This document shows positions 9,276-16,444 of a stretch of DNA of 64,000 nucleotides, piece after piece. Made by a program: the position numbers and the translations under genes. The first letter of the stretch is position 1. Each line of letters begins with the position of its first letter. Source of the stretch: Pseudomonas sp. FP2196 (GTDB lineage: Bacteria > Pseudomonadota > Gammaproteobacteria > Pseudomonadales > Pseudomonadaceae); contig NZ_CP117445.1 of NCBI RefSeq assembly GCF_030687715.1, positions 3,895,501 to 3,959,500 of the forward strand. The letters run 5' to 3'. The notes under the pieces are model-generated. The model had not been told where the DNA came from and did not search any database. It saw only the letters and a program-made list of their open reading frames with translations.

Positions 9276-9935
9276 CTAGAATCGCGCCGTTGCCTGAACC
9301 ACAACACCGATGATTCGACACTCATCGGTGAACAGGGCCTTCGGCCAGGTCGGATTAAGCGGCACCAGGTAACGCTGGCCGCCCTCTTCGTCGAACTTGC
9401 GAAATATCGCTTCTTCACTGCCCTGCCACTGGGCAATCACCAGCTTGCCGGGCACAGCTTCCACCTCCGGATCCACTAGGATCAGCGTGCCTTCGGCAAT
9501 ACTCGGGCCACTGGGTGCGGTCATCGAATCCCCAGCCACCGCCAGCCAGAACGCAGCACCTCTGGCGTGGTAATCCGTCAGTTCGAAGCGCTGTTTATCA
9601 GTTGTCGGCACATAGACTGCCGAACCGCTCTCACGCACCTCGCACGATGCGCGCCAGTCGCTGACCGGGTATCGGAAGTAAGGGTTGTACTTTTGCGCCA
9701 GTGGCATGTCATCGTCCGGCGCGTCCTGTGGCTCGCGGATCACCAGCACCACTTCAAGGAAGTCCATACCCAGCGCCTGCAGCACGCGGTTCATTTCAGT
9801 GATGCCCGGTTCCCGGCGTTTGTTCAGCCAATGGCCGATCCCGCCCTGGGACATACCGACGCGCTCTCCGAGCTCTGTTTGAGTGATTTTGAGTTCACTC
9901 ATCTTGGCCTTGACCAACTCAATCCATTTATCCAT
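9276..9935 (-). CDS. Lambda-CI-like XRE/S24 repressor, not linked to a prophage
   Basis: A 219-residue protein with an N-terminal Cro/CI helix-turn-helix (ITQTELGERVGMSQGGIGHW, residues 17-36) and a C-terminal S24 domain aligning with lambda CI from YPVSDW onward. The catalytic pair reads as Ser137 (AGDSMTAPSG) and Lys180 (AIFRKF). At the position of the CI Ala-Gly cleavage bond this protein has Ala-Ser (residues 96-97). The ATG at 9935 fits the family; an upstream start at 9977 would add a basic stretch. Divergent from a small DUF gene; no phage or tailocin genes are nearby. Possible roles are a stress-responsive or domesticated repressor. Confidence 0.85.
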   Translation of the reverse strand: MDKWIELVKAKMSELKITQTELGERVGMSQGGIGHWLNKRREPGITEMNRVLQALGMDFLEVVLVIREPQDAPDDDMPLAQKYNPYFRYPVSDWRASCEVRESGSAVYVPTTDKQRFELTDYHARGAAFWLAVAGDSMTAPSGPSIAEGTLILVDPEVEAVPGKLVIAQWQGSEEAIFRKFDEEGGQRYLVPLNPTWPKALFTDECRIIGVVVQATARF

Positions 9936-9979
9936 GTGCGGCACCTTACGCGGACGCCTTCGGCCGGCAAAACACATAT

Positions 9980-10009
9980 TGTAGTATTTAAATTCCAGTC
10001 ACAACTACA
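9980..10009. promoter_or_regulatory. Candidate operator of the CI-like repressor
   Basis: TGTAGT (9980-9985) and its complement ACTACA (10004-10009) lie in the 130-bp gap between the divergent repressor gene and the small gene at 10066. Position suggests autoregulation; no binding data are implied. Confidence 0.35.
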
Positions 10010-10065
10010 TACCGTACTATCCTGAAGACACGGATTTCCAATCGAACAAGGAGTGGCTCTTCATC

Positions 10066-10404
10066 ATGAATATCAGCAGCAAAGACTTACCCGATCTGCA
10101 AATGGACACCACCTTCACCTCGCCACAAGGCAACGCGGCGGCGCAGCGAGCCCTGGATTATTACTTGAAACCAGCTGTGTCAGAACCCGAGGTGGATGAA
10201 CGCTTTTTCAATGTCAGACGCCACCTCAGCGGCGAAGAAGCACTGGTGCACGCTTCCGATCTATTGCGCTGCGCGGCCGCCACTGCCTTCAAGGCAGCAG
10301 AAAACCTGCATGGCGCGAGTCGCGATCTGGCTTTTTCGGTGGTGCACATGGTGGATATGGCGCGGGCGATGGTCGACCATTCGATCGATGGCGCTGAAGT
10401 ATGA
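10066..10404 (+). CDS. Small conserved protein, DUF3077/DUF6124-like
   Basis: A 112-residue acidic-to-neutral soluble protein with no membrane segment or signal. The middle (FFNVRRHLSGEEALVHASDL) followed by helical Ala-rich sequence resembles the small Pseudomonas families annotated as DUF3077 or DUF6124, often of unknown role. Good ribosome site AAGGAG at 10050-10055. It is divergent from the CI-like repressor and ends 65 bp before the PrrF Fur box. Function unknown. Confidence 0.6.
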   Translation: MNISSKDLPDLQMDTTFTSPQGNAAAQRALDYYLKPAVSEPEVDERFFNVRRHLSGEEALVHASDLLRCAAATAFKAAENLHGASRDLAFSVVHMVDMARAMVDHSIDGAEV

Positions 10405-10460
10405 GGGGCAGGAATTCGGACGGACAGGAAAGAGTTTTCCAATCGCGCAGATAAAAACAT

Positions 10461-10491
10461 TTGACTTGCAAATGATAATGATTATTATTGC
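10461..10491 (+). promoter_or_regulatory. Fur-regulated promoter of the PrrF RNA
   Basis: A strong Fur box (AAATGATAATGATTATTATT, 10470-10489) overlaps a sigma-70 promoter with TTGACT at 10461-10466 and TATTAT at 10483-10488. The start would be near 10496. Fur with iron would block transcription, which fits iron-starvation induction of PrrF. Confidence 0.88.
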
Positions 10492-10495
10492 AAGC

Positions 10496-10607
10496 AACTG
10501 GTCGCGAGATCAGTCGATGGGCCAGAGACCTTAGGTCGGTCTTCTGGACTATCTCCTCATCAGGCTAATCACGGTTTTTGACCCGGCTTTTTGCCGGGTC
10601 TTTTTTT
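10496..10607 (+). ncRNA. prrF: PrrF small regulatory RNA
   Basis: About 112 nt beginning AACTGGTCGCGAGATCAG and containing the conserved targeting core CTCCTCATCAGGCTAATCAC followed by GGTTTTTGACCCGGC, as in PrrF RNAs of pseudomonads. PrrF is the functional counterpart of RyhB; it base-pairs with mRNAs of iron-containing proteins during iron starvation, with Hfq. Preceded by a clear Fur box and ended by a strong terminator. P. aeruginosa has two tandem copies; here only one copy is seen, so any second copy would be elsewhere in the genome. Confidence 0.92.
10580..10607 (+). terminator. Terminator of PrrF
   Basis: GACCCGGC-TTTTT-GCCGGGTC followed by seven T is a perfect 8-bp intrinsic terminator stem. 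Confidence 0.93.
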
Positions 10608-10884
10608 GCCCGTTTTTCGGGCTTATGGCTTCAGGCTAATGAAGTCTTCAGGTACTGCAAATTCGATGGCGCGGATAATATCAAAAGAATATCGGTTGGC
10701 AAGCGAAGCCCGGCCACATTGGGTCAAACTAATGACAATTAGCACTTGAGAATCAATCGCATAGCCTCTAAGCTGCGTCCGCGTCATGGAGGACGCCCCC
10801 CGCCAACATCCGCAATTCCCTTCGGTTTCACCGCTGTCTTGCGTGTAAAGTAACGGCCATAAAAATCATACTCAGGAACCGATT

Positions 10885-12036
10885 ATGACCGTGGCCAAAT
10901 CTTCGTTCGACATCAGCGCCAACTTCGACAGTGGCAACATTCAAGTCATCGACATCAGCAATCCGCTCAACCCGGTTCTGGCCATCCGCCCAGACACCCG
11001 CAGCGCGCATTTCCAGTGGTTCCATTTCAAGGCGAGCGGCCTGCACGTCGGCCAGGAACACTGGTTTCGCCTGAACAACGCCAGCCAGTCTTCGTATAAC
11101 AAAGCCTGGACCGGTTACCAGGCCGTCGCTTCATACGACCACGTCAACTGGTTCCGCGTACCGACGATTTTCGAAGGCGACTGCCTGCGTTTCTCCCTTG
11201 AAGCCACTCAACCCCACGCCTGGTTCGCCTATTTCGAACCGTACAGCCGTGGCCGTCATGACTGGCTGATCGAGCAGGCACTGACCAAGGCCGGCACCGA
11301 GTTACTCGCCACCGGAAAAAGCGTCGAGGGTCGCGATATTCAACTGCTGCGCAAAGGCAGCGGTGGCGAAGGTCAGCGCAAAATCTGGATCATCGCCCAG
11401 CAACATCCCGGCGAGCACATGGCCGAATGGTTCATGGAAGGTGTCATCGAACGCCTGGAAAGACACGACGACCCGGTGCTGAACAAATTGCTGGCCAGTG
11501 CCGATCTGTATCTGGTGCCGAACATGAACCCGGACGGCGCCTTCCATGGCCACCTGCGGACTAACGCGATGGGCCAGGACTTGAACCGTGCCTGGCAGAA
11601 CGCCAGTCAGGAAGTCAGCCCAGAAGTACTTTTCGTACAGCAGCAGATGGAAAAGTATGGCGTCGATCTGTTCCTCGACGTACACGGCGATGAAGAAATC
11701 CCCCATGTGTTCACCGCCGGTTGTGAAGGCAATCCGGGGTACACGCCGCGGATCGAGAAGCTCGAAGAACACTTCCGCAGCCACCTCAAGCACACCACCA
11801 AAGACTTCCAGACCAAGTACGGCTACACCCGCGACGAACCGGGCCAGGCCAACATGACCCTGGCGTGCAACAGCGTCGGTCAGAAGTACGACTGCCTGTC
11901 TCTGACGCTGGAGATGCCTTTCAAGGATCACGACGACGCACCGAATCCGGAAACCGGCTGGTCGGGTAAACGCTCGAAACAGTTGGGCAAAGACGTGCTG
12001 ACCACCATCGCCGACATGGTCGATACCCTGCGCTGA
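10885..12036 (+). CDS. Cytosolic-carboxypeptidase-like M14 zinc peptidase
   Basis: A 383-residue M14 metallocarboxypeptidase of the bacterial cytosolic carboxypeptidase (CCP) group. It has an N-terminal beta-sandwich typical of CCPs (about residues 5-125) followed by the catalytic domain. The zinc ligands are H174 and E177 (QQHPGEHMAE) and H267 (LDVHGDE). NPDG and DLNRAW (N234-R235) would bind the substrate carboxylate, and Glu343 (TLEMPFKD) is the catalytic base. No signal peptide, so cytoplasmic. The substrate in bacteria is unknown; eukaryotic relatives trim glutamates from tubulin. Monocistronic, with a hairpin after it. Confidence 0.9.
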   Translation: MTVAKSSFDISANFDSGNIQVIDISNPLNPVLAIRPDTRSAHFQWFHFKASGLHVGQEHWFRLNNASQSSYNKAWTGYQAVASYDHVNWFRVPTIFEGDCLRFSLEATQPHAWFAYFEPYSRGRHDWLIEQALTKAGTELLATGKSVEGRDIQLLRKGSGGEGQRKIWIIAQQHPGEHMAEWFMEGVIERLERHDDPVLNKLLASADLYLVPNMNPDGAFHGHLRTNAMGQDLNRAWQNASQEVSPEVLFVQQQMEKYGVDLFLDVHGDEEIPHVFTAGCEGNPGYTPRIEKLEEHFRSHLKHTTKDFQTKYGYTRDEPGQANMTLACNSVGQKYDCLSLTLEMPFKDHDDAPNPETGWSGKRSKQLGKDVLTTIADMVDTLR

Positions 12037-12052
12037 TACCTCCCCGCGTTAC

Positions 12053-12082
12053 CAAAAGATCGCAGCTTGTCTGCGATCTTTT
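12053..12082. terminator. Bidirectional-type hairpin after the carboxypeptidase gene
   Basis: AAAAGATCGCAG-CTTGT-CTGCGATCTTTT is a perfect 12-bp stem with A/T-rich flanks, the common Pseudomonas GATCGCAG terminator-like repeat. Confidence 0.8.
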
Positions 12083-12113
12083 GCTTTGTGCTGTCCATGG
12101 ACGCCACAAATGA

Positions 12114-12167
12114 GGTTGCAAATTAAAACCAGAATACTTACCGTCATTCTGGTTTTAATTTGCAACC
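12114..12167. promoter_or_regulatory. Perfect 22-bp inverted repeat before an MFS exporter gene
   Basis: The arm at 12114-12135 (starting GGTTGCAAATTAAAACC) is the exact complement of 12146-12167, with a 10-bp spacer ACTTACCGTC. It ends 17 bp before the exporter start and must cover the promoter or the 5' leader. It could be a large operator or an mRNA hairpin. No regulator gene lies beside it. Confidence 0.7.
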
Positions 12168-12184
12168 CAAAAGGGAATCCGGGT

Positions 12185-13384
12185 ATGAAATCTCAATCAC
12201 TCAATAGCAGTGTCGTGCTGCTTTTCGCCGTGGCCTGCGGCTTGGCCGTGGGCAACGTGTATTACGCACAGCCGCTGCTGGATGCCATGGCCGAGGCGTT
12301 TGCCATGCCGCCGGCCTCCATCGGCATCGTCATTACACTGACTCAAATCGGTTACGGCGTTGGGCTGGTATTGCTCGTGCCGCTCGGTGACTTGCTGAAT
12401 CGACGACGGTTGATCGTCACGCAAACGCTGTTGTCAGCGGCGGCGTTATTGATTATCGCGCTGGCCCCCACCACTCTTTGGCTATTGCTTGGCATGACGC
12501 TGACCGGTTTGCTCGCGGTGGTGACTCAAGTCTTGGTGGCTTACGCGGCGACACTGACAGATCCGGCACATCGCGGTCGCGTAGTCGGCGTCGTTACCAG
12601 TGGCATCGTTGTCGGCATCCTGCTGGCACGCACGGTCGCCGGAGCTATGGCGGATCTGGCCGGATGGCGAGCCATCTATTGGCTGTCGGCGGGACTGACA
12701 TTGGTGATGGCTTTGCTGCTGTTTCGCGTGCTGCCCAAAGCAGAAGCGCCGCAACTCGCGACAAGTTACAGCGCACTGATCGTCTCGGTATTCAGCCTGT
12801 TCAAGGAAGAGCCGGTTCTGCGCCAACGCGCACTGCTCGCGTTGTTGACCTTCGCCAGCGCCATGGTGTTGTGGACGCCGATGGTACTGCCACTGGCCGC
12901 CCCACCGCTGTCGCTTTCCCACAGCGAAATCGGATTATTCGGACTCGCCGGTGCAGCAGGCGCACTGGCCGCCGCGCGCGCCGGACACCTGGCCGACCGA
13001 GGCTTGGGCCAATGGGTCAGCGGGCTTTCGCTGCTGTTGATGCTCGGCTCGTGGCTGCCGATCGCCCTCACCCAATCCTCGCTGTGGGCGTTGCTGCTTG
13101 GAGTGATTACTTTGGATCTAGGCCTGCAAGCCGTGCACGTCACCAGCCAGAGCATGATCTACAGCGTGCGCCCCGAAGCGCAAAGCCGCCTTACTGCCGG
13201 TTACATGCTGTTTTATTCGATCGGCAGCGCGTTGGGCTCAATCGGATCGACCGCCATGTATGCGTGGGCCGGCTGGACTGGCGTGTGCCTGCTGGGTGCA
13301 GGCATCAACGCGGTCGCGCTGGGCTATTGGTGGCTGACCCTGAAAAGCGGCGCACCTGAACGATGCGCCACCCAAGCGGGCTAA
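12185..13384 (+). CDS. MFS drug/metabolite exporter
   Basis: A 399-residue inner-membrane protein with about 12 hydrophobic segments. The N-terminal part LLFAVACGLAVGNVYYAQPL and PLGDLLNRRRLI (the loop 2-3 motif) resemble the YnfM/AraJ-like efflux branch of the major facilitator superfamily. The ATG at 12185 directly follows an inverted repeat; an upstream in-frame ATG at 12086 would put the repeat inside the coding region and is unlikely. Its 3' end overlaps the convergent cytochrome b561 gene by 4 bp. Substrate unknown. Confidence 0.85.
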   Translation: MKSQSLNSSVVLLFAVACGLAVGNVYYAQPLLDAMAEAFAMPPASIGIVITLTQIGYGVGLVLLVPLGDLLNRRRLIVTQTLLSAAALLIIALAPTTLWLLLGMTLTGLLAVVTQVLVAYAATLTDPAHRGRVVGVVTSGIVVGILLARTVAGAMADLAGWRAIYWLSAGLTLVMALLLFRVLPKAEAPQLATSYSALIVSVFSLFKEEPVLRQRALLALLTFASAMVLWTPMVLPLAAPPLSLSHSEIGLFGLAGAAGALAAARAGHLADRGLGQWVSGLSLLLMLGSWLPIALTQSSLWALLLGVITLDLGLQAVHVTSQSMIYSVRPEAQSRLTAGYMLFYSIGSALGSIGSTAMYAWAGWTGVCLLGAGINAVALGYWWLTLKSGAPERCATQAG

Positions 13385-13926
13385 CTGCGATCTCGCCCAC
13401 GCAACATACTGTCGAGGACCTCGTCGCGGCGCACCCAGCCATGGAACAACGCCGCCGCCAGGTGCAGCAGCACGGTCAGAAACAACAGATATGCCAGATA
13501 CCCATGGGCTTTGCGCAGAAACGCAAACACCTGCGCATCGGCCGGCACAATCGACGGCAACAGCAACGAACTGCTGAGCATCACCGGCTCCCCCGAGGCG
13601 CTGATCATCGCCCAACCGAGCAGCGGCAACACCAGCATCAACGCATACAACAAGACGTGCGAAGCCTTGGCGGCCAGCACTTGCCAGTCAGGCAGATCCG
13701 CCGGCAGCGGTGGCTGGCGGGTCGAGAAACGCACCAACAAACGCACAATCACCAGCGCCAGAATCGCAATACCCAACGGCTTGTGCAGATTGATCAGCCA
13801 TTCATGCCGTTCTGAGACCGAGGTGACCATACCGGCACCCATAAACAGCATCGCGATGATCATCACCGCCATCAGCCAGTGCAGCAGCCGCGCCAACAGC
13901 GCGAAATGAGTCGGTTGCTTGCTCAT
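13381..13926 (-). CDS. Cytochrome b561 (CybB family)
   Basis: A 181-residue di-haem membrane cytochrome with four hydrophobic helices. Candidate haem ligands are H16 (ARLLHW), H48 (LHKPLG) and the histidines near KAHGYLAY and LFHGWVRRD. This family exchanges electrons with the quinone pool in the inner membrane. The start overlaps the stop of the catalase gene (ATGA-type), so the two are translationally coupled and the cytochrome probably feeds electrons to the peroxidase. The shared ECF-type promoter lies upstream of the catalase gene. Confidence 0.92.
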   Translation of the reverse strand: MSKQPTHFALLARLLHWLMAVMIIAMLFMGAGMVTSVSERHEWLINLHKPLGIAILALVIVRLLVRFSTRQPPLPADLPDWQVLAAKASHVLLYALMLVLPLLGWAMISASGEPVMLSSSLLLPSIVPADAQVFAFLRKAHGYLAYLLFLTVLLHLAAALFHGWVRRDEVLDSMLRGRDRS

Positions 13927-15017
13927 GGGCGAGCCTCCTGTTTGGCGGCGGGCAATTGGCTGACTTCGCTGGTGCGGCGCAGGTAGGAATCGGCGTAACC
14001 GGCGGAGCGAGCGGCCAGCAATGGATCGTCGGAACCTTGAATCCCGGCCGGTAAAACCAGTGGGTCGTAGTTGATGTCACGGCACTCACCGCTCAGTTGC
14101 GGCTGTGTTTTCTCCAGCACCAACGTGCCGGCGTTCAACACCTTGCGACCCTCGGGCCAGGTTTTGCTGGCGTCGTTCACCGGGTCATCGGCGTTAGCCA
14201 GGGTGATATTCAACTGAAAACGCAGTGGTGCAGCAGCCAAGCGTTTCACCAGGTCTTTCTCCAGAAAGTCGCCGCCCTCAGGTGCGGTGGCGCCCGCAGC
14301 ATCCTGGGCCAACGGCGTCATACTCCAGCGCACGGCCTGCTTCTTCCCGCTGGCGTCCACCAAATAGAACGCATTGATGCTGTTATAGGTTTCGGTGGCG
14401 TAACTGGCCGACGGTTTGGCGGTCTTCACCCAAGTGAGAAACGGCACGGCCTCCGGGTGCGCTGCAAAGAATGCCGGCACCTTGGCCGGGTCCGGTTTAC
14501 CGGTGGCCGGATCCGGGGACTGCGCCTGCTGCAGTTGATAGAACGCCTCAGGCGTACCCACCGGAAACACCGGCATGCTGTTCATCCCGGTACGCCACTG
14601 CTGGCCGTTGGCCTGGGTGAAACGCAGCGCCAGGCTGCGAATCGGCACGGCGCTGTCCGGTGCATAAGGATTGCCCGCCGGCAATGCAAAACGCCCCACT
14701 ACCGGCGTGCGTGACTCGTTGAACACTTGCGCGGTGGAGAACACCCGCGCCTCGCCACTGCTCTCGAAATGGCCGATCACGCACACGCCTTTGGCGTGAT
14801 TGCGGCGAAACCCGGGATGCACGCCATTGTTATTCTCCAACACATCGACCAGCGCTTTGGGCGTCAGACGTTGTGGGTCAAAGTTGCCATGCACGTAGGC
14901 AAACGCCCCGGCCACTGCTGCAACCACCACGGCTATACCGCCAAGACGCACAATCAGGCTCGCGGCACTCAGTGGCGGGCGCTGCGGCCCGCCTGTGGGT
15001 GAATTGCGATCAACCAT
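13923..15017 (-). CDS. Membrane-anchored catalase-family peroxidase (SrpA-like)
   Basis: A 364-residue member of the small catalase-related peroxidases. Residues 19-43 form a signal anchor (VRLGGIAVVVAAVAGAFAYVHG), placing the haem domain in the periplasm. The distal-haem block NNNGVHPGFRRNHAKG contains the expected histidine (H74). Start 15017 has a TGGAGT ribosome site; an upstream start at 15044 is less likely. It forms an operon with cytochrome b561 and is divergent from an ECF sigma/anti-sigma pair. Likely detoxifies peroxide using quinone-derived electrons; the electron route is inference. Confidence 0.88.
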   Translation of the reverse strand: MVDRNSPTGGPQRPPLSAASLIVRLGGIAVVVAAVAGAFAYVHGNFDPQRLTPKALVDVLENNNGVHPGFRRNHAKGVCVIGHFESSGEARVFSTAQVFNESRTPVVGRFALPAGNPYAPDSAVPIRSLALRFTQANGQQWRTGMNSMPVFPVGTPEAFYQLQQAQSPDPATGKPDPAKVPAFFAAHPEAVPFLTWVKTAKPSASYATETYNSINAFYLVDASGKKQAVRWSMTPLAQDAAGATAPEGGDFLEKDLVKRLAAAPLRFQLNITLANADDPVNDASKTWPEGRKVLNAGTLVLEKTQPQLSGECRDINYDPLVLPAGIQGSDDPLLAARSAGYADSYLRRTSEVSQLPAAKQEARP

Positions 15018-15060
15018 GAATAACTCCAGGGCCATCGGCCACAAATAGGAAGAATCAGCA

Positions 15061-15086
15061 AGACGCGCTCCGTCAGGGTTTATTCC
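15061..15086 (-). promoter_or_regulatory. ECF-type promoter of the catalase-b561 operon
   Basis: On the minus strand GGAATAA (15086-15080) and CGTCT (15065-15061) are separated by 14 bp. The same two boxes with the same spacing occur on the plus strand before the ECF sigma gene. This indicates that the ECF factor encoded next door drives both units. Confidence 0.75.
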
Positions 15087-15114
15087 ACGGCCCGGTATTT
15101 ATTTTTCCGAACGT

Positions 15115-15140
15115 GGAATAACCTCCAACGACGGACGTCT
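15115..15140 (+). promoter_or_regulatory. ECF-type promoter of the sigma/anti-sigma operon
   Basis: GGAATAA (15115-15121), 14-bp spacer, CGTCT (15136-15140), 34 bp before the sigma factor ATG. GGAAT/CGTCT is the classic ECF promoter form. The match to the divergent promoter supports autoregulation. Confidence 0.75.
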
Positions 15141-15174
15141 CCCTAGTCCACAGCGTAGTGACTAGCAGAAATTC

Positions 15175-15681
15175 ATGAGCGAATTCGACGAACAGTTGAG
15201 AGAAATCATTCCCAGATTGCGCCGCTTTGCCGTGTCGTTGACGCGCAACAGCAGCAGCGCCGACGATCTGGTGCAGGCCAGCCTGGAGCGGGCACTGTCG
15301 AGTTGGGGCGATAAACGCGCCGACGGCGACCTGCGTGCCTGGCTGTTTGCGATCCTGTATCGGCAGTTTCTGGATGCCCATCGTCGTTCTCGCCGCTATG
15401 CACGGATGCTTGATTTTTTTACCGGTCGCGACGACGTCGAGCCTTCGGTGGAGCGCACGGTGATCGCGCAATCGACCCTGCAAGCCTTCGACCGATTACC
15501 CACCGAACAGCGCGCTCTGCTGCTTATGGTCTCGGTTGAAGGCCTTTCCTATAAAGAGGTCGCCGAGATCCTTGGCGCCCCGATTGGCACCGTGATGTCG
15601 CGCCTGTCCCGCGCCCGCCAGGCCTTGCGCCAACTCAGTGACGGCGAAATCAGCAGCCCTTCTTTGCGGATACTCAAATGA
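15175..15681 (+). CDS. ECF-family RNA polymerase sigma factor
   Basis: A 168-residue sigma-70 factor with only regions 2 and 4. Region 2 covers about residues 20-75 (DDLVQASLERA and LRAWLFAILYRQFLDAHR). Region 4 covers about 105-155 (LPTEQRALLLMVSVEGLSY, GTVMSRLSRAR). Its stop overlaps the anti-sigma gene by 4 bp, the usual arrangement for co-expressed sigma/anti-sigma pairs. The divergent catalase-b561 operon carries a promoter with the same ECF boxes and is the likely target. The inducing signal is probably oxidative but cannot be read here. Confidence 0.93.
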   Translation: MSEFDEQLREIIPRLRRFAVSLTRNSSSADDLVQASLERALSSWGDKRADGDLRAWLFAILYRQFLDAHRRSRRYARMLDFFTGRDDVEPSVERTVIAQSTLQAFDRLPTEQRALLLMVSVEGLSYKEVAEILGAPIGTVMSRLSRARQALRQLSDGEISSPSLRILK

Positions 15682-16433
15682 TCAGCCTGCCTCCCAGCGA
15701 GCGTGACCTGCACGCTTACGTCGACCACCAGCTCAGCGACGCCGACCGGCGTGTGCTGGAAACCTGGCTGGCCAGCCACCCGGATGAAGCCGCGCAAGTG
15801 CGCGGCTGGCAACAGGACGCCCAGCAACTGCGCGCGGCGCTAAGTGGCGCGCTACAGCAACCGGCCAATCCGGCGCTTGATCCGTCGATGATTCGCCAGC
15901 GCCGCAAACGTCAGTCGCGCCGCCATCTGGCCAGCGCTGCAGTGTTGCTGATCGCGGTCAGCGTCGGCGGTTTCAGTGGCTGGCAGGCGCGGGAAATGAC
16001 CCTCGTGCGCGCCTCCATATTGCCGATGACCGATGCGTTGCAAGCCTATCGACTGATTGCCCAGCAAGGCATATTGCCGGCCGATTACAAGGTCGATGGC
16101 GACGGCGATATGCAGCGCTGGCTCGACCGCTATTTCAATCAGGCGAGTCGCTTGCCAGACCTGAAGTCGGCCGGATTTGAACCGGTCAGTGGTCGCCTGC
16201 TCAGCACCGATGAAGGTCCGGCAGCAATGGTGATGTACGAGGATCGCGGTGGGCACAAAGTGAGTTTTTATGTGCGACCGCCGGGGCCGAAAAACACCTT
16301 TTTGCCCCGTGGCAGCCGCAGTGATGGGGATTTGCACGCCGAGTACTGGTCGGGTGGCGGGTACAACTATGCGATGGTCAGCCCGGTTGATACGCCAGCG
16401 GCGCAACAGCTCAAGCAATCGCTGCAATTGTGA
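15678..16433 (+). CDS. Membrane anti-sigma factor paired with the ECF sigma
   Basis: A 251-residue protein. The N-terminal helical domain begins PSERDLHAYVDHQLSDADRR and resembles the anti-sigma domains of RsiW/FecR-like regulators but has no HxxxCxxC zinc motif. A single membrane segment (LASAAVLLIAVSVGGFSGWQ, about residues 77-96) separates it from a periplasmic C-terminal domain of about 150 residues. It would hold the sigma factor at the inner membrane until a periplasmic signal frees it. The role is inferred from gene pairing and topology. Confidence 0.85.
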   Translation: MISLPPSERDLHAYVDHQLSDADRRVLETWLASHPDEAAQVRGWQQDAQQLRAALSGALQQPANPALDPSMIRQRRKRQSRRHLASAAVLLIAVSVGGFSGWQAREMTLVRASILPMTDALQAYRLIAQQGILPADYKVDGDGDMQRWLDRYFNQASRLPDLKSAGFEPVSGRLLSTDEGPAAMVMYEDRGGHKVSFYVRPPGPKNTFLPRGSRSDGDLHAEYWSGGGYNYAMVSPVDTPAAQQLKQSLQL

Positions 16434-16444
16434 AACACGCGTGC

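Noticed and set aside
9276..10404. Prophage or tailocin remnant around the CI-like repressor
   Set aside because: No structural, lysis, integrase or attachment sequences are found on either side.
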